This document shows, piece after piece, positions 25,117-36,889 of a DNA stretch of 64,000 bases. The position numbers were made by a program, and so were the translations under genes. Under the pieces are notes generated by a model. The model saw nothing but the letters and a program-made list of their open reading frames with translations, did no database searches and was not told where the DNA came from. Each line of letters starts with the position of its first letter. Position 1 is the stretch's first letter. The stretch is from Lineus longissimus (Eukaryota > Nemertea > Pilidiophora > Heteronemertea > Lineidae): positions 6,465,001-6,529,000 of the forward strand of contig NC_088308.1 of the NCBI RefSeq assembly GCF_910592395.1, written 5' to 3'.

Positions 25117-28100
25117 CTGAAAAATATCAAAGCATGCACATTGGTTACTTATCATATATGCATCAGAATGTTAGAGAAGTGTTTTTAAAAGTTAAAAACC
25201 GGAGTTATGTCGTTAAATTAACAATGCTTAGTCATGTTAGCTGATCACATGCGAAGTATGATAAAAATAATTACCGAAATCCAAAAGATATCACAAAACT
25301 GAAGTTGTATCACAGTGCACGTAAGAAATTCGCTAAGATCCTAAATGAACCGACGCCTTCGGAAAGTTAGTCCACCTGTTGCCCGAAGCTTCAGATTGAT
25401 TGATACAGTAAATACACGTGTTTATCATTCTTCAGCTCTACCTCATCAGAAATGGGTATTAACCTCACTGAGAGAAGGTAGCCCATGTAGCAAAGATGTT
25501 TACTTTTCTGACTTAGTTTAGTAAAGTGGATGTTTGTCTGTCGAGTGGAAAGGGCTAATAAGATGATATGGAAGTGTCCATACCGTGTTATAAAGGTCTA
25601 TCGCACGCTTCGTTGGTGATCGCATACATTGTCAAACCTTCAGAAAATTTATAAAATTTTGAGGGGGGAGTTTTCCTAAAATCTGTAGTTTCCAATACTC
25701 CTCATAAAAGTCGTAACCTTTACAAATACTCATTTCTTACTACTGGCTAAGATCAATATCTGCATAGTTCAGATCATCGATATCAGGGTCAGGACTGGGT
25801 AAGAGAATTTCAGACATTTTCTAATATTCTGTAATGTTTATTTTGTGCACGATCCCTTATTTCGGTCGAGCTTTACCATGTAAAAGGTCAGGATCGAGCA
25901 AATACCCGATATACTGCTGCCTTGCGGAAATGCAATGCTGGTGTGGACAGGTAGTAAGTAGTAGGAAAATCATTCTGCATGTGAGTGATGATTTGATTAC
26001 AATAAGATGTCGGCCTCTTTGCTTTTGAGATTGGTTTACATTATGATGTGATAATGATAGCGGGCTACAGGAAAACACTGTACTCAGACGAATTTTTGAA
26101 ATTGCCTGCAGCCCAGAAATGATAGATAATGGCAATATTGCTGATCCGCAGTTGAAAAGTGTGCGCAGGGAGTTGCATCACCGAGGTTTTGCAAACCGAT
26201 CATGGAATACGATATATTCGCTTAGAAAATCGTAACGACTGCTTGATATCATGTTCAGGTATTTCTTAATTGAATCGTTTGATCTAGTTGATTGATCTTT
26301 AATCTTTACAAGATACTTCTAAAGATGCGCGTTAACAAACACAGTTCCATTTGATAACAAATACATGTAGGTGAAGTAAGTGCAGAAATACCCTTCTGTG
26401 GTGAGAAGAGGAAAAAAATCGCTCATTCCATCTTGACTTCTACATATTTTAAGATTCACATGTTAGTTGTTCCTTATACTCCAACAATTTGCTACGATTT
26501 CTTAACTTTCTTTCTCGGTCGGAGGGTAAGCAAGGCAGAATAATGCATAGAAGCAAATTCTAAGGTGCAAGCTTATATCAAAAAGGATTGATTGTAAATT
26601 CATACAATTTGATTACTTTGCTTTTAAGGCAACTTTTATCTTTAGTGTGTCTGTTAGGAAGATCATGGTTTTAGCCAGGCCTATTCACGGCGGGCTTTCT
26701 GAGTACGACTGAATACCTCAGTAGAAACCTTTTAGTTAAAAGTTCAACTGCTTTCAATAGAAAATTGGACATGACAGATTTTGTAACATGACATGAAAAT
26801 TACGCTTTTATTCCGATACTGGTATAATATCCTCAGGCGTTCTCGCGCAAAAACCTGCCAACAATGCCTATATTATGATACCTGATACACCGTAAACGAA
26901 GTCGTCACATTTAGTATTTTTATGTATCGATCCGTCACAAAAGATGATCCGGGTGTAAATGTCAACTCACAAAGCACCAATTCAAAGTAACCTTATCAAG
27001 AAACAAACTAAACGAATGATAAACACAGCAGCGGAAATATGAGTTTCGGGGGATTACTGGGCTCCAAGTACAAGTTCTAAAGTACAAGACAATGCCTACC
27101 GCCTTTCTTGGTAAATTAGTCGGACTTTTTATGTCATACTATATTCTGGCGGCTGAATATGACTAAGAAGCTGTTGGTAGAATACGGCGTTCATCCTCGA
27201 ACTGATTGCCTAGGAAACCGACATGTAAGGCACAAAAATCTTATGAATCACTAAAAAAATTATGGGCTATCCATTTTTCAGGAAAATGATGGGGTTTCCG
27301 CGCCATATTCCACCTGCAGTCGGACAAACATCATGTGACGTCATGGTCATTACGTATATGAAATATCGGCGGCGTGCATGTGCTGTTTCTCTAAATGTGG
27401 TAAGCTTATCCGAGTCAAGAAATGTATCAAGCTATCTATCATGGGGGGTCAGAATCCATCTTTTGGCTACGTTTACCGGGCTTTTACATGACAGTGCACA
27501 CACAAAAATAGGTATTTTAGTCCCAATTTTCATTTACCATAGGTAATTGTAGGCAGGCCTCCGCTAAACAAAAAGTGTCAGCATTTCCTTATTAAAAGCT
27601 CTTTGCTTCGAACATTGCTTCCATCGTCTTTTTTAGATGATTAAACAGGGACCCGTTTTTGCATACAAGCATATTCCACGTTCCAGTCCTAAAGTAGTCA
27701 CAGAGTAAGCAAAGATATCGATGTTTATGACAATGTACAGACACGCGTCTTAAAATAAGTGTATTTGTCATGCCAAGCGATAACCCTGGGAGCAAATACT
27801 TTCCCTTTTATTCCTTTTGGTGTAAACAGTTTATATCCTGTTGTCTGTTCAGCTGAATAGCTGACAGGTAACCAACAGTATCGTTTTCAAAGTGATATGT
27901 CACTGGCTTAACCTAAAAGGATACTGCGCAACCATGAGGGGTTAGTTTTAACAGAAGCCTAGGCAATATGGCCATTGTACAGTACATGTACTTGGAATAA
28001 ATCTCATAGATTGGTCCATCGATATCATATAAGTTAACTTTGGTTGCATCCGTCCGCTCTGTCAATATGTCATTCTATCATGACAATAACCAGAGACAAT

Positions 28101-28787
28101 CCCTCCTTAGGGATGAACCTGATACATTCCACTATTCATTGGTAGATATTTCGGAATTTTCGGATACTATTGACAAAGTTCTTGAATAACCAAGACAGAC
28201 ATGACAGAGCGAGACCATTAGCTGGGCGAAACATATTTCCGGAGTTGGTCATTTTACATCTCTCAAGAGGCCGCCATTCTAATCCTAGACAAGACAACTT
28301 TATATTGACGTACGGATTCTCTTGAAATGTTCTTATTTCACTGTCAGTTTATTGTCTGAGAGTCGCTCAAGTCAGATGCCCCGAAAAACAAATTCATTAC
28401 ACGTCTTATGTCAAGAATAGATAAAGACTAGTATCTATTATTCTTGATTAAACCTATGCAAATCCTTGAAACTGACAGCCCTATTTTTATAGACTTGCTC
28501 CAAACCAAGTTTTCAATTCTAAGATTTTAGATTCTTGCTCACTTGATACTATATTGTCTTCTGAGACTTGAAGACATTCTCTCATGAATTGTTTTCAAAA
28601 TGGGTCATGCTTAGTTGCGTTAGTAATGGGATTAACTGAAAGTATTGTTAGCTTTACCTAGGACCGCCGTAGGCATAATGGTTCCAAGGATAATATTACA
28701 TCAAAGAAGCAAATTAACTGGTAACATAGACAATGCAACATAAATCGAAGTCAGTTTTAATAACTCCCCCATTTCTATCTTTTGCAG
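25117..28787. other. Unassigned DNA between exon candidates
   Basis: No feature is recognised. If the exon candidate before it is real, this would be upstream intron. Frames at 25.8-26.1, 27.3-27.5 and 27.6-27.8 kb show no family features. Confidence 0.5.
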
Positions 28788-28910
28788 AGAAAACTGGCAA
28801 ATTTAATTTGCAGAACAGTCCTTTCCAGCGAAGCCAGACACACCACATGAGGTCCGAACCAGTAAAGCATTTCACAAACAACCCACACCTGTGTGATCCT
28901 CAGGGGACCG
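28788..28910 (+). CDS. Candidate internal exon, about 41 codons
   Basis: CTATCTTTTGCAG is a strong pyrimidine-rich acceptor. The open frame then reads EKTGKFNLQNSPFQRSQTHH and continues through NNPHLCDPQGTG to GGGACCG followed by GTAATA, a plausible donor. The same frame is open on both sides, from an ATG at 28733 to a stop at 29008 (91 codons). It could therefore also be a small intact open frame rich in lysine, histidine and glutamine. No domain is recognised. The opposite strand is also open here (29023-28775) but more hydrophobic and without better signals. Confidence 0.22.
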
Positions 28911-29214
28911 GTAATAAAAGAACAGGACAAAGGCATCACCAAAAAAAATACGTCTTTGTACCACATCTTTGTAATAGCACTACATATAGAAAAAAGATCC
29001 TTCAGTAAAAATGTAACCAACATCTTTAAAAAATCCTATATCAATATCCGAGATTTTCTCTAGGTGTGTTTTTTGTACCATCGTATTTTGTTATGTTCTT
29101 GCGGTGTGCGTGTGCGTGCGTGTGTCTGTGGGGGAGATGGAGGGGCGAAGGTACTGTGCGTAGCAAATTGGTTAAGACCGACAGTACTGAAAGCCTAGAC
29201 TTTGTTTTTCACAT
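28911..29214. other. Unassigned DNA with a GT-rich microsatellite
   Basis: A (GTGTGC)n-type run lies at about 29103-29130 and is followed by GGGGGAGATGGAGGGGCG. Nothing else is recognised. Confidence 0.5.
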
Positions 29215-29415
29215 TTAGGGTAAAGTGGTAAAAATGATAACTACACAATGACAAGCAGCTTCGATGGACGCCACAAAGACTTCTTTCCGTCCATTAGTTA
29301 CTTTGTCAACAATGACACATTCAATATTATGTGACAAGTCTTCCTGTCTAAATGTCATGCTTTCTTTAACGGTCCCAAGTTTTGATAAGAACGAAATGGT
29401 ATCTTCATTCGACAT
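29215..29415 (-). CDS. Possible small gene or first exon (66 codons)
   Basis: The frame starts at an ATG in a good context (AACA before it) and reads MSNEDTISFLSKLGTVKES, then a charged and hydrophobic middle, then IECVIVDKVTNGRKEVFVAS, ending in a hydrophobic tail before the stop. The composition looks like a folded acidic protein. A weak donor (AAA then GTAACT) after ECVIVDK could end a first exon. No family is recognised and no TATA box is evident upstream (29.42-29.5 kb). Confidence 0.22.
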   Translation of the reverse strand: MSNEDTISFLSKLGTVKESMTFRQEDLSHNIECVIVDKVTNGRKEVFVASIEAACHCVVIIFTTLP

Positions 29416-30649
29416 TGTTATTGTGAGTTTGTACTAAGCGATGTGGTGAAGCATTGCTTTGATGCCATTAAAGTAAATAGTTCCATTGCTATCGAAGAGT
29501 AAATGCACCAGTGCCCGTATACAAAATCAACAAGGACGAACAATTAGAGCTGCTAACTTCTTTTTCCAGCCTGATGTAGTCTTCGCAAACATCGTCAGCT
29601 TAGAAAAAATTAAGTAACGCCTCTGCGTAGTGTAAACAATTCTTCTTTTCATCTCGCCATCATTTTAGTTTTTCTACATAATTACATCCAACAAGTTGAA
29701 CGCAATATAAATCAATTAGTCACTACTGAGGTTTCAGCTGTAGAAAATCTCCTCTTTTATCTTGATTTAAAGTATTTAGGGACTCAAAGGCAACAAGATA
29801 TAACTGGTATAAGACGCAACGATAGTGTCGGTCAGGATATATTATTCATAAAATCCCGCTCCAACTCTTTGTTACAATTTTCCTAAATTTACTAGTTTTC
29901 TTGAAACTTTTATCAATGCTGCTTTTTAATGAAAACGGCAAGAGAAGGGATGTTGTTCAGTGAATGCATGATTACAAGACCCAACTCTCTAACTCCCATT
30001 ACCATTGATTTTCACAGAATAACTTATTGATCATTTTTAAGTGAACAGTACATTACGGAAACTGATTCTCGCAGAAACAATCATTCACCAATTGCCCAGA
30101 TCTTGCATCTTCTCTTAGCGCACCTGTTACAGTATTTAACAGTTGGAAACGCAGCTGGCATTGGGAAAGGACAGCTCGGTTAATTTGTTTTAGTGGAAAA
30201 TAAATCTTGTTGGTGTCTCGTTCTGACGAAATGCAAATTCATTCGTCTTTTTTGAAATGAAGAATTAGAACATGGGCTTTTACAATTATCTTATTATGTA
30301 AAGATGTACTAGAAAGATCGCCATGTCAGATACTCAAATAAGGAGTCAAGTAAAAATTTTCAAAACAAGGATTCCCAATTCTTTACCTTTCTTTACCTTT
30401 CTCTACAATTCTCCTTTACTTCTGCTGCTTTAACTCGAACAGTTAATGCAACATATACATTATATGAAATATGGCCTTGATTCTTGGGCCTCTTCTTTGG
30501 ATCTAACCATTTTTACCTTTAAAACGAACGGCACTACTGAAAGAAGTTTGTAGGAAAAAATAATTTTATACATTGTAAGAGCTTAAGCATGGCTAGTGGT
30601 ATTAGTTGTCATCAATACTATATCCGAAGGTTTTTTTTTTGGATTATCT
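29416..30649. other. Unassigned intergenic or intronic DNA
   Basis: No gene or repeat is recognised apart from a C/T-rich patch (CTTTACCTTTCTTTACC-like) at about 30378-30420. Confidence 0.5.
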
Positions 30650-30786
30650 GATACCTCACTGTCAGTATTGATTGTCGCACCAAAACCGCTCGGGTGGAGC
30701 TAAAATATTGGCCAAAACCGAGGCGTATACATTTAGCTCCACCCTCGCGGTTTTGGTTAGACAACCAATACCTCCAGTTCGGTATC
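30650..30786. repeat. 137-bp near-perfect hairpin (MITE-like)
   Basis: The two halves are inverted copies about 55 bp long. The left half begins GATACCTCACTGTCAG and ends GGGTGGAGCTAAA. The right half, reverse-complemented, begins GATACCGAACTGGAGG and ends with the same GGGTGGAGCTAAA. The word CCAAAACCG occurs in both arms and again in the 27-bp centre. No target-site duplication is visible. A very small foldback transposon or a structured-RNA source are the main readings. The arms are about 80% identical by eye, with the innermost 20 bp best conserved. Confidence 0.85.
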
Positions 30787-31426
30787 AATTCCTTAAACCA
30801 ATGATCATACAAAAGTATTAAGAGAAGTTTAAAGAAATTCCTTTGATAAAGCGTTCTTTCTCACCTAGAGATTTCCACGCTGTCGCCAAGGTAACAGCTT
30901 GAACTTCTATTCACATCTCTTTAACGTGATCTGCGTATTTCCTGTGCAGACGCAGGGTCTCTGCAGGGGATTGAGCAGTCCACTGTAGCGTCAACAATTC
31001 ACAGGAAAGTGGAACGCGTAGAAAGGATATGAAAACCATTTTTCCATTTCTATTTTTCTATATTGATGGATTAATCACATGAGTCGGGGTTGGACGATTT
31101 GAATGAGATGAGAGACACGAATGGGTTCGTACAATGATACAAGGGGATTATTGCACGACTAACGTATCGGTCTACTTTCTACATTTTCGCCGGCGGTGAA
31201 AGTGCACATTCTTATTTCCTGTTTATAAGTTTAGCGCAGTTATCCTGATTCGCCCTGATGAACATATGAACAATAGGGCCCACAATAGGCCTCTTTTCAA
31301 AAACTCTCGTAAGACTTGATGATGTATTATTGCTTTGATACCGACTGAAGCGCGCAATGGCCATTGTATTCATCGTGATACCAATTTAAAGCATATCTTC
31401 ACGTTATCGATATCACGGTGGCTAAA
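30787..31426. other. Unassigned DNA
   Basis: Nothing is recognised between the hairpin and the dispersed repeat. Confidence 0.5.
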
Positions 31427-31630
31427 GGTATCGGTTTGCCTAAGAAAAATACGTGATTACCTGGAGATGACGACCCAAAAGAAACATACAAAATATTAGT
31501 TCATTTTGAGGGGCGTAAGGCCCGCATCTATTATTTTTATCCGATTGTACCCCTCACAACACTGTAATAGGAGTGTTTTGTTTCTATCGGGTTGCAAAAG
31601 GCACATTGTAAACCTAAATACATTTTCTCA
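31427..31630 (+). repeat. Dispersed repeat, copy 1
   Basis: This segment matches 35511-35705 in the same orientation at roughly 75-80% identity by eye. Shared words include GGTATCGGTTTGCC, GAAAAATACGTG, TTAGTTCATTTTGAGGGGCG-type text, ATTATTTTTATCCGATTG and TTGTTTCTAT. It has no inverted termini and no coding similarity. It is an unclassified interspersed repeat fragment. Confidence 0.75.
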
Positions 31631-33286
31631 CCGTGGAAATGAGGGCAAATGTCAATGCCAGCTCTCTGGGTATGTGGCGGGGACGGTGGTGACTTCGTGT
31701 TGTTTTACAACTCGGTCCATGTTCAGATAGCCCATGTCAAATAGACTTCATCAGGATATGGCCTTAACTCCCCAATGTGTGACTTAAGCAGTTTAAGTAC
31801 TCAGTGCTTGAATTATCAACAAAGAATGTTACATTAGGCTTAGTTTGCTGATATATTAACTACCTAAATTTAGGAAACCCCAATGCGTTCCCGACACGCC
31901 ATGGGGCATCATCTCAATCTAAAACCTCTATCAAACCGCGTAATTACCGTGACTTACATACCTAATAGCAATATAATAGCCTGTAATTGTTTCTTCCATA
32001 AGAAAAGTGGCTTACGATTTGCTACTTTCCTATTACTAGACAATTGACAATTCATATTACAATGATGGATGTCATAATGACACATGATAACAGTAATAGT
32101 GCTCTGATCAGTCATCAATATCTTTTACCAGGAGTAACACAATCCTGACAATAAATGAAAAAATAATGTGCCGATATTACTAATGATTAGATAGCATCAT
32201 TGTTAGCCGTCTTACATCGGACGGAATTGAATATTCTAGACTCACAGATCTAAGACCGGTTCATCAATTTGAAGCAATTTTCAGTTACATGTAAACATGT
32301 TAAACGATATCAAACGGTTTCTCATATCGACACGACTTCTCAGAAATGTCAGAGGAAAAGATATTTTGTACAAAGTACTTGAAAGCGGCTTTACCCCATC
32401 CTTTACCCTTACTTCAGTCTTTCCCATTGACTAAGATGCAATTTTCATTTTAGAGTTAAGTTAGATTCCATCATAAGAACGTACTTCTTTCAGTTTCCAA
32501 AACTACAACTTCCGAAACAGGCAGTTCAGTGCGTTTAAATCTAACTGCGTCAATTATTTTGTTCAATCATTTCATCAAATTCCGGAAACGTGATAATTTC
32601 TCTCCGATTTCGAATGTGGTTATCGGAGCCTTTCACCAATTACGGCAGAAATCAAACGCGTGCAATCGTAAGATACGTGTAGGACGAAAGAAAATGCAAT
32701 TTAATAGAGGTTAAGAAGATACGAATCCGAGTACAATTAATTCTTTTTTTCGCCATTAACTTAAATATGTCATGCAAATTGCACAGAACCCCTTGGAAAA
32801 CGCTTTGAAAATGAAGTACGAGGTCCCTCTCTATTGGTGGCCCTTCATTTGCACAACCAAGCAGTAAAAATGGATCTATACTTCAATTATATTTTTACGG
32901 CTATTTAGAGCGCTGCATTTGCTGCACTTTCATAAAGGAGGTTTTTTAACGACGTTTTCTCCTGCAGAGTTGCTATTTTATAGCGAATTGGGCTGTGCGC
33001 TGCATGAATTAAACCATCTGACGGGGAATGCTCACTTTTTTCTGAAACTGTTGATAATGCTAGTCCTCATCACGAAACAACAAAAAAGATTTTGCCGTTA
33101 AGTCGTGAAGTTGGTTGGATCAAATTAATTTGCTCTGACGAAAAGTTTGATAAAGTTGCCTCTAGTTGTTTTGTGGTAGCATGGGTCAAGGTTGAATTGG
33201 TTCCAGATAGCTATGAAACTGCCATCCCGCACAGAGTCATATTGACCCGTAATGTATTGACATCAGCTTCCAGACAACGCACGACG
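31631..33286. other. Unassigned DNA
   Basis: No recognised features. Small plus-strand frames at 32.5, 32.9 and 33.1 kb are chance-sized. Confidence 0.5.
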
Positions 33287-33295
33287 GGCAAAGGC

Positions 33296-33817
33296 GGTAA
33301 CCGGAAAAACGCTGACCGACCGACCTACCGACCTACCAACCCAAGGAGTTTCGTAGTTGAGTCTTAGGTCTCATAGGTCAATGTGATATATCCAACCCAC
33401 GATAGCAGGTCATGTGAAATGAAATTGTAAACAAGCGCACGTGCGCTGTTCAAATGACAACAAATGCATGTTGCCCGTTGCAGTTCATGCATTGCATCGG
33501 TCGAGACACTCGATTAGAAAAACTACAGTGCATAGATTAGGCCCAAATCATGTTTTTATATCCACCGACCATGTAGACAAAGCATATCTTTAGAGTATCG
33601 TTATCAGTTCCTTACCGCGTGGGTTCGTTTTCCCGGTATAATTGACTGAATATGCTGCTGTCAGACATGTCGGAATCCATCACGTCCATTGCGCTGGGCA
33701 CTACACAGATACATGTGCTATAGAAAAGCGAAAGGGATATGACGGTAGGTCGGTAGGTCGGTAGGTCGGTAGGTCGGTCGGTCGGTCGGTCGGTCGGTCG
33801 GCGTTTTTCCGGTTACC
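33296..33817. mobile_element. 522-bp foldback DNA element with tetranucleotide arms and 9-bp target duplication
   Basis: The outermost 17 bp are a perfect inverted pair, GGTAACCGGAAAAACGC and its complement. Inside each terminus lies a tetranucleotide tandem: GACC/TACC on the left (33314-33342) and GGTA/GGTC on the right (33743-33800, about 14 units). The tandem forms the rest of the inverted arms and is longer on the right. The 9-bp word GGCAAAGGC lies immediately outside both ends (33287-33295 and 33818-33826), a clean target-site duplication. Nine-base duplications are typical of Mutator-like elements; within that group, Rehavkus-type elements are described with tandem-repeat-bearing termini. 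No transposase is encoded. Confidence 0.88.
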
Positions 33818-33826
33818 GGCAAAGGC

Positions 33827-34420
33827 TACGGAGGCAATACCGCTGGAAGTTCAGTATGGCACAGGATATGAATTTATCTAACATGCTGTGACAGTTACAA
33901 GAGCCGCAAGCATATGACACGTGCCAGTGTTAAGTTTGTCATGAATAATCTTGAGGGGAAAATGTGTTGTTGTCATGATATGCAATTCATGCATTGATGA
34001 TGCAATGACTATTGCCATACACTGCTATTGTTATGCATGATAGGGACTGTTATTACATTTATAGAGCATTCGCAAAAAACGTTTAAAGGCCAAAACAAAT
34101 CCGCAGCCCGTCGTAGTTTTTCAACGTAATTAATTCTCCTTTAAAGAGAGGCCCACGGTCTTCCACTGCGCCGCTGACACAGATATGAAACCGAGAAACT
34201 ATATCAAGATGGTTAGTTCCCTTGCATGAACAGTTGCAAGGATGACACTGTTGATGACACTGTTGGTTATACGAACAATACGCGGAGCTGGTTTTGCATA
34301 CTTGTATATATCCAAGCCAGTATATGCAATTCCCGTATGCAATTCTAGCAGAGTAACTAGATAATACATGCATGTTCATGACAAGATTGATTAATGGTGA
34401 CGACGAGATTATTTAGTGCA
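33827..34420. other. Unassigned DNA
   Basis: No recognised feature except a two-copy 13-bp tandem (GATGACACTGTTG) at about 34242-34268. A cysteine-rich minus-strand frame across it is caused partly by that duplication. Confidence 0.5.
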
Positions 34421-34548
34421 GGGCAGCAGTAGCGCTGTGGAAGTGCGTCAGCCTCATAATCGAGAGGCTGGTTTTCTTCGATGTGAAAGGTCATAACATC
34501 TCTAGCTGTCTAAGGAACGAGAGAAAAAATATATAATAAGATAATAAT
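34421..34548 (+). pseudogene. tRNA-Met(CAT)-derived sequence, SINE-like
   Basis: The first 70 bases follow a metazoan elongator tRNA-Met. TAGCGCTGTGGAAGTGCG matches the D-arm/A-box, GTCAGCCTCATAATC matches the anticodon arm (CAT at 34455-34457), and TTCTTCGATGTG stands where the T-loop/B-box should be. The acceptor stem and T-arm are degenerate, so it is not a working tRNA gene. An unrelated segment and an AT-rich tail (about 34523-34548) follow, the layout of a tRNA-derived SINE. A second B-box-like word, GGTTCGATCAA, lies at about 34573. Confidence 0.55.
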
Positions 34549-34849
34549 TCTCACGAAAAGCCATGTGAGCCAGGTTCGATCAAGTTTAACGGAAAAGGAA
34601 GTATAAACATAAGTATAACGTGTCACAAGTAGACATCATTGGTAAAGGCAAAACAGCGACAGAACACAATATAATATATCCCTACAGTAGGCCTAGACAT
34701 GGAACATAATAGTTATTTCGCTAATCGATATTTTTCTAATTGCATGTATGGATTTAGAAAAAGGGGAGTATTCGCGGGATGAAATGACGCTTAATCGCTT
34801 CTTGAAAGAGTTGAGTGCCGTTATTTATTATGCGTTCAGGAAATACATT

Positions 34850-35110
34850 TCAAATGTTTAATTAAATTGGCATTACAGCCAGCAATCAGTTGCTCATAGT
34901 GGACGTTATTCAGCACAAATAATTTAATATTATACTCAATGAAAACCATTTCCCGAAAATGCAATTTGTGTAAAAAGCAATCTATCGATTTAACTCTTTT
35001 TTTAGTATTCTTTAATCTACCACTTGTGCTTAATAATTGTGCAATAAATGAAATTTAATTAGCCTGCTCAGAGATATTCGCATTAAAATTAAACCAGCTC
35101 TGTCAACAGA
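34850..35110. promoter_or_regulatory. AT-rich homeodomain-site cluster (enhancer-like)
   Basis: The segment holds many homeodomain core words (GTTTAATTAAATTGG, AATTTAATTAGCC, CATTAAAATTAAACC), plus AATTTAATATTATACTC and GTGCAATAAATG. Low complexity is not the reason, since words differ and the text is not tandem. It has the look of a conserved non-coding element, which one sequence cannot prove. Confidence 0.2.
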
Positions 35111-35510
35111 AGTCTCTCCTGGACGAGTCAATTATGATTCGGATTCGATCGAACACTTTTGGCAATACTCCCGGAATGCTCTAGGCTTGTGGTTTCCACC
35201 AGTCGACACAGCGTTCTCTACGCAGTCATTTCATCACTCTCTCCCAAAGGTCGGCACGAAAGCGATGACCAAATAGCATGCATTATGTAGCGGTCCCCTG
35301 GCCCATCAGGATGCGTGACCCGACAACAACTATTGATAATAGTCCTTTTCTTCAGTGTCTGTTGAGACTCATTGTCGAATACGGAATACCCTAGATCTAT
35401 TGTATATAATAGTAATTCGAATGATTTCATTAATACGCCATGCTCATAGAGCCTGCAGTACATACATACATGTGCATTTCAATAAAACTTCGAGCGCATG
35501 TACCCACGCT

Positions 35511-35705
35511 GGGTATCGGTTTGCCAAAGAAAAATACGTGCTTACCGGGAGAGGAAATGACGACACAAAGGAAAAAGACAAAAGATTTGTTCATTTTAAG
35601 GGGCGTTAAGGCCGCACTGATTATTTTTATCCGATTGAACCCCGTAACACTGCAATGGGAGCGCCTTGTTTCTATTGATTTACAAAGGTAAACCAATACG
35701 TACCT
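35511..35705 (+). repeat. Dispersed repeat, copy 2
   Basis: Second copy of the repeat described at 31427-31630, same strand, about 4 kb downstream. It shares GGTATCGGTTTGCC at its start and TTGTTTCTATTGATTTACAA-type text at its end, with small insertions and deletions between. Overlapping open frames on both strands in this interval follow from the repeat, not from genes. Confidence 0.75.
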
Positions 35706-36889
35706 TTACCCACCAGGGTACCTTGGTTTCCACTCCAGCGGGAACTCGCCGGCAAGTTACGAAGTCACCGAGAGGGACATACTCTCACAGCTAGCACAGC
35801 AATACTATTCACACTTGTAAGAGAAAGTTATAACTGAATCAAACACAACTTTTGCTCATGATCAGATAAACGTTCCATACGCGTTATCGTGAGTCGGAGA
35901 CTCCAAATTTAACCCTTCTGCCTTGCATTTCCTCTTCAACATCTTCCCTGAAGACGAAGAAAAAAGGTAAATGAATCTGGTTGTTGAGTGGTTAAGTAGG
36001 TACATGTAGCTACCGTTTAGGGAGAATACTTTGCTCTACATCCGTGAACTGCCGGAAGAAAAAAAAGTTTCACAGTTAGAATATGCCTAATCAGCAGGTA
36101 GCAAAACAAATAAATTAACTCGCTTTTTCATTTGTTTTGAAATAATGAAGATTATTGGTTGCAACATCACAATGTTGTCGGCTCCGAAAGCATTGCTTCA
36201 TGATGAATGTCGTCCCAGGGCTGAGTGAGGCATTACATTTAAGCGATATATTTTGCTGATAAGAATCTTTCTTTTTAGCACCCAAACAACGAATCAAAAC
36301 CGGATGATTCGAAGCAAAAGTTTTATGATAAAGCAAGGTAGGGAAAACTAACACGAAATCGAGGATGCAGTTATTATTTGATAGCGTCTAAAGCATCACC
36401 GATATACATTTTTATCTTGATATGGTGATTATAACGTCCAAACGTCGCCTTTGTACCAAACTTTGGTGAATATAGATAACCACTTGCCCAATTTATATCT
36501 CATTTGGGAGGGGCTTTCACGAGTGAGACAGGACACTTGTACTTGAGATGCTTTGTTCAGACAAGGATATGCTTTGTTCAGACAAGGATTATAAAGACAT
36601 GTCCATTAGATGGTATATGACACCAGACGAGTAAATCCCGACTAATGGCTTGGAAAAAGCGAATGACAGTATTAAATAGAATAAACGGTGCAGTCTGATA
36701 GGGGGCAGGCTTATGGATTAGAGGCTGGATAGAGAAAAGATGACAGACGGGCAGGTCATAATGGAAATTCTACAAAGTCTATGGATGTTATCGAATAACA
36801 CTGCGACGTGTTAGGTCGTGGATTAGGCCATTTATACCGCCGTGGCATCGGCACAAAAAGTGGTAATTGTGACCAAGGTGAAAGGCAAG
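35706..36889. other. Unassigned DNA with one small tandem duplication
   Basis: A 21-bp unit (ATGCTTTGTTCAGACAAGGA) is duplicated in tandem at about 36549-36590. No gene is recognised. Confidence 0.5.

Noticed and set aside
34083-34379. Cysteine-rich minus-strand frame
   Set aside because: Part of the cysteine pattern comes from a 13-bp tandem duplication; no cysteine-framework family fits.
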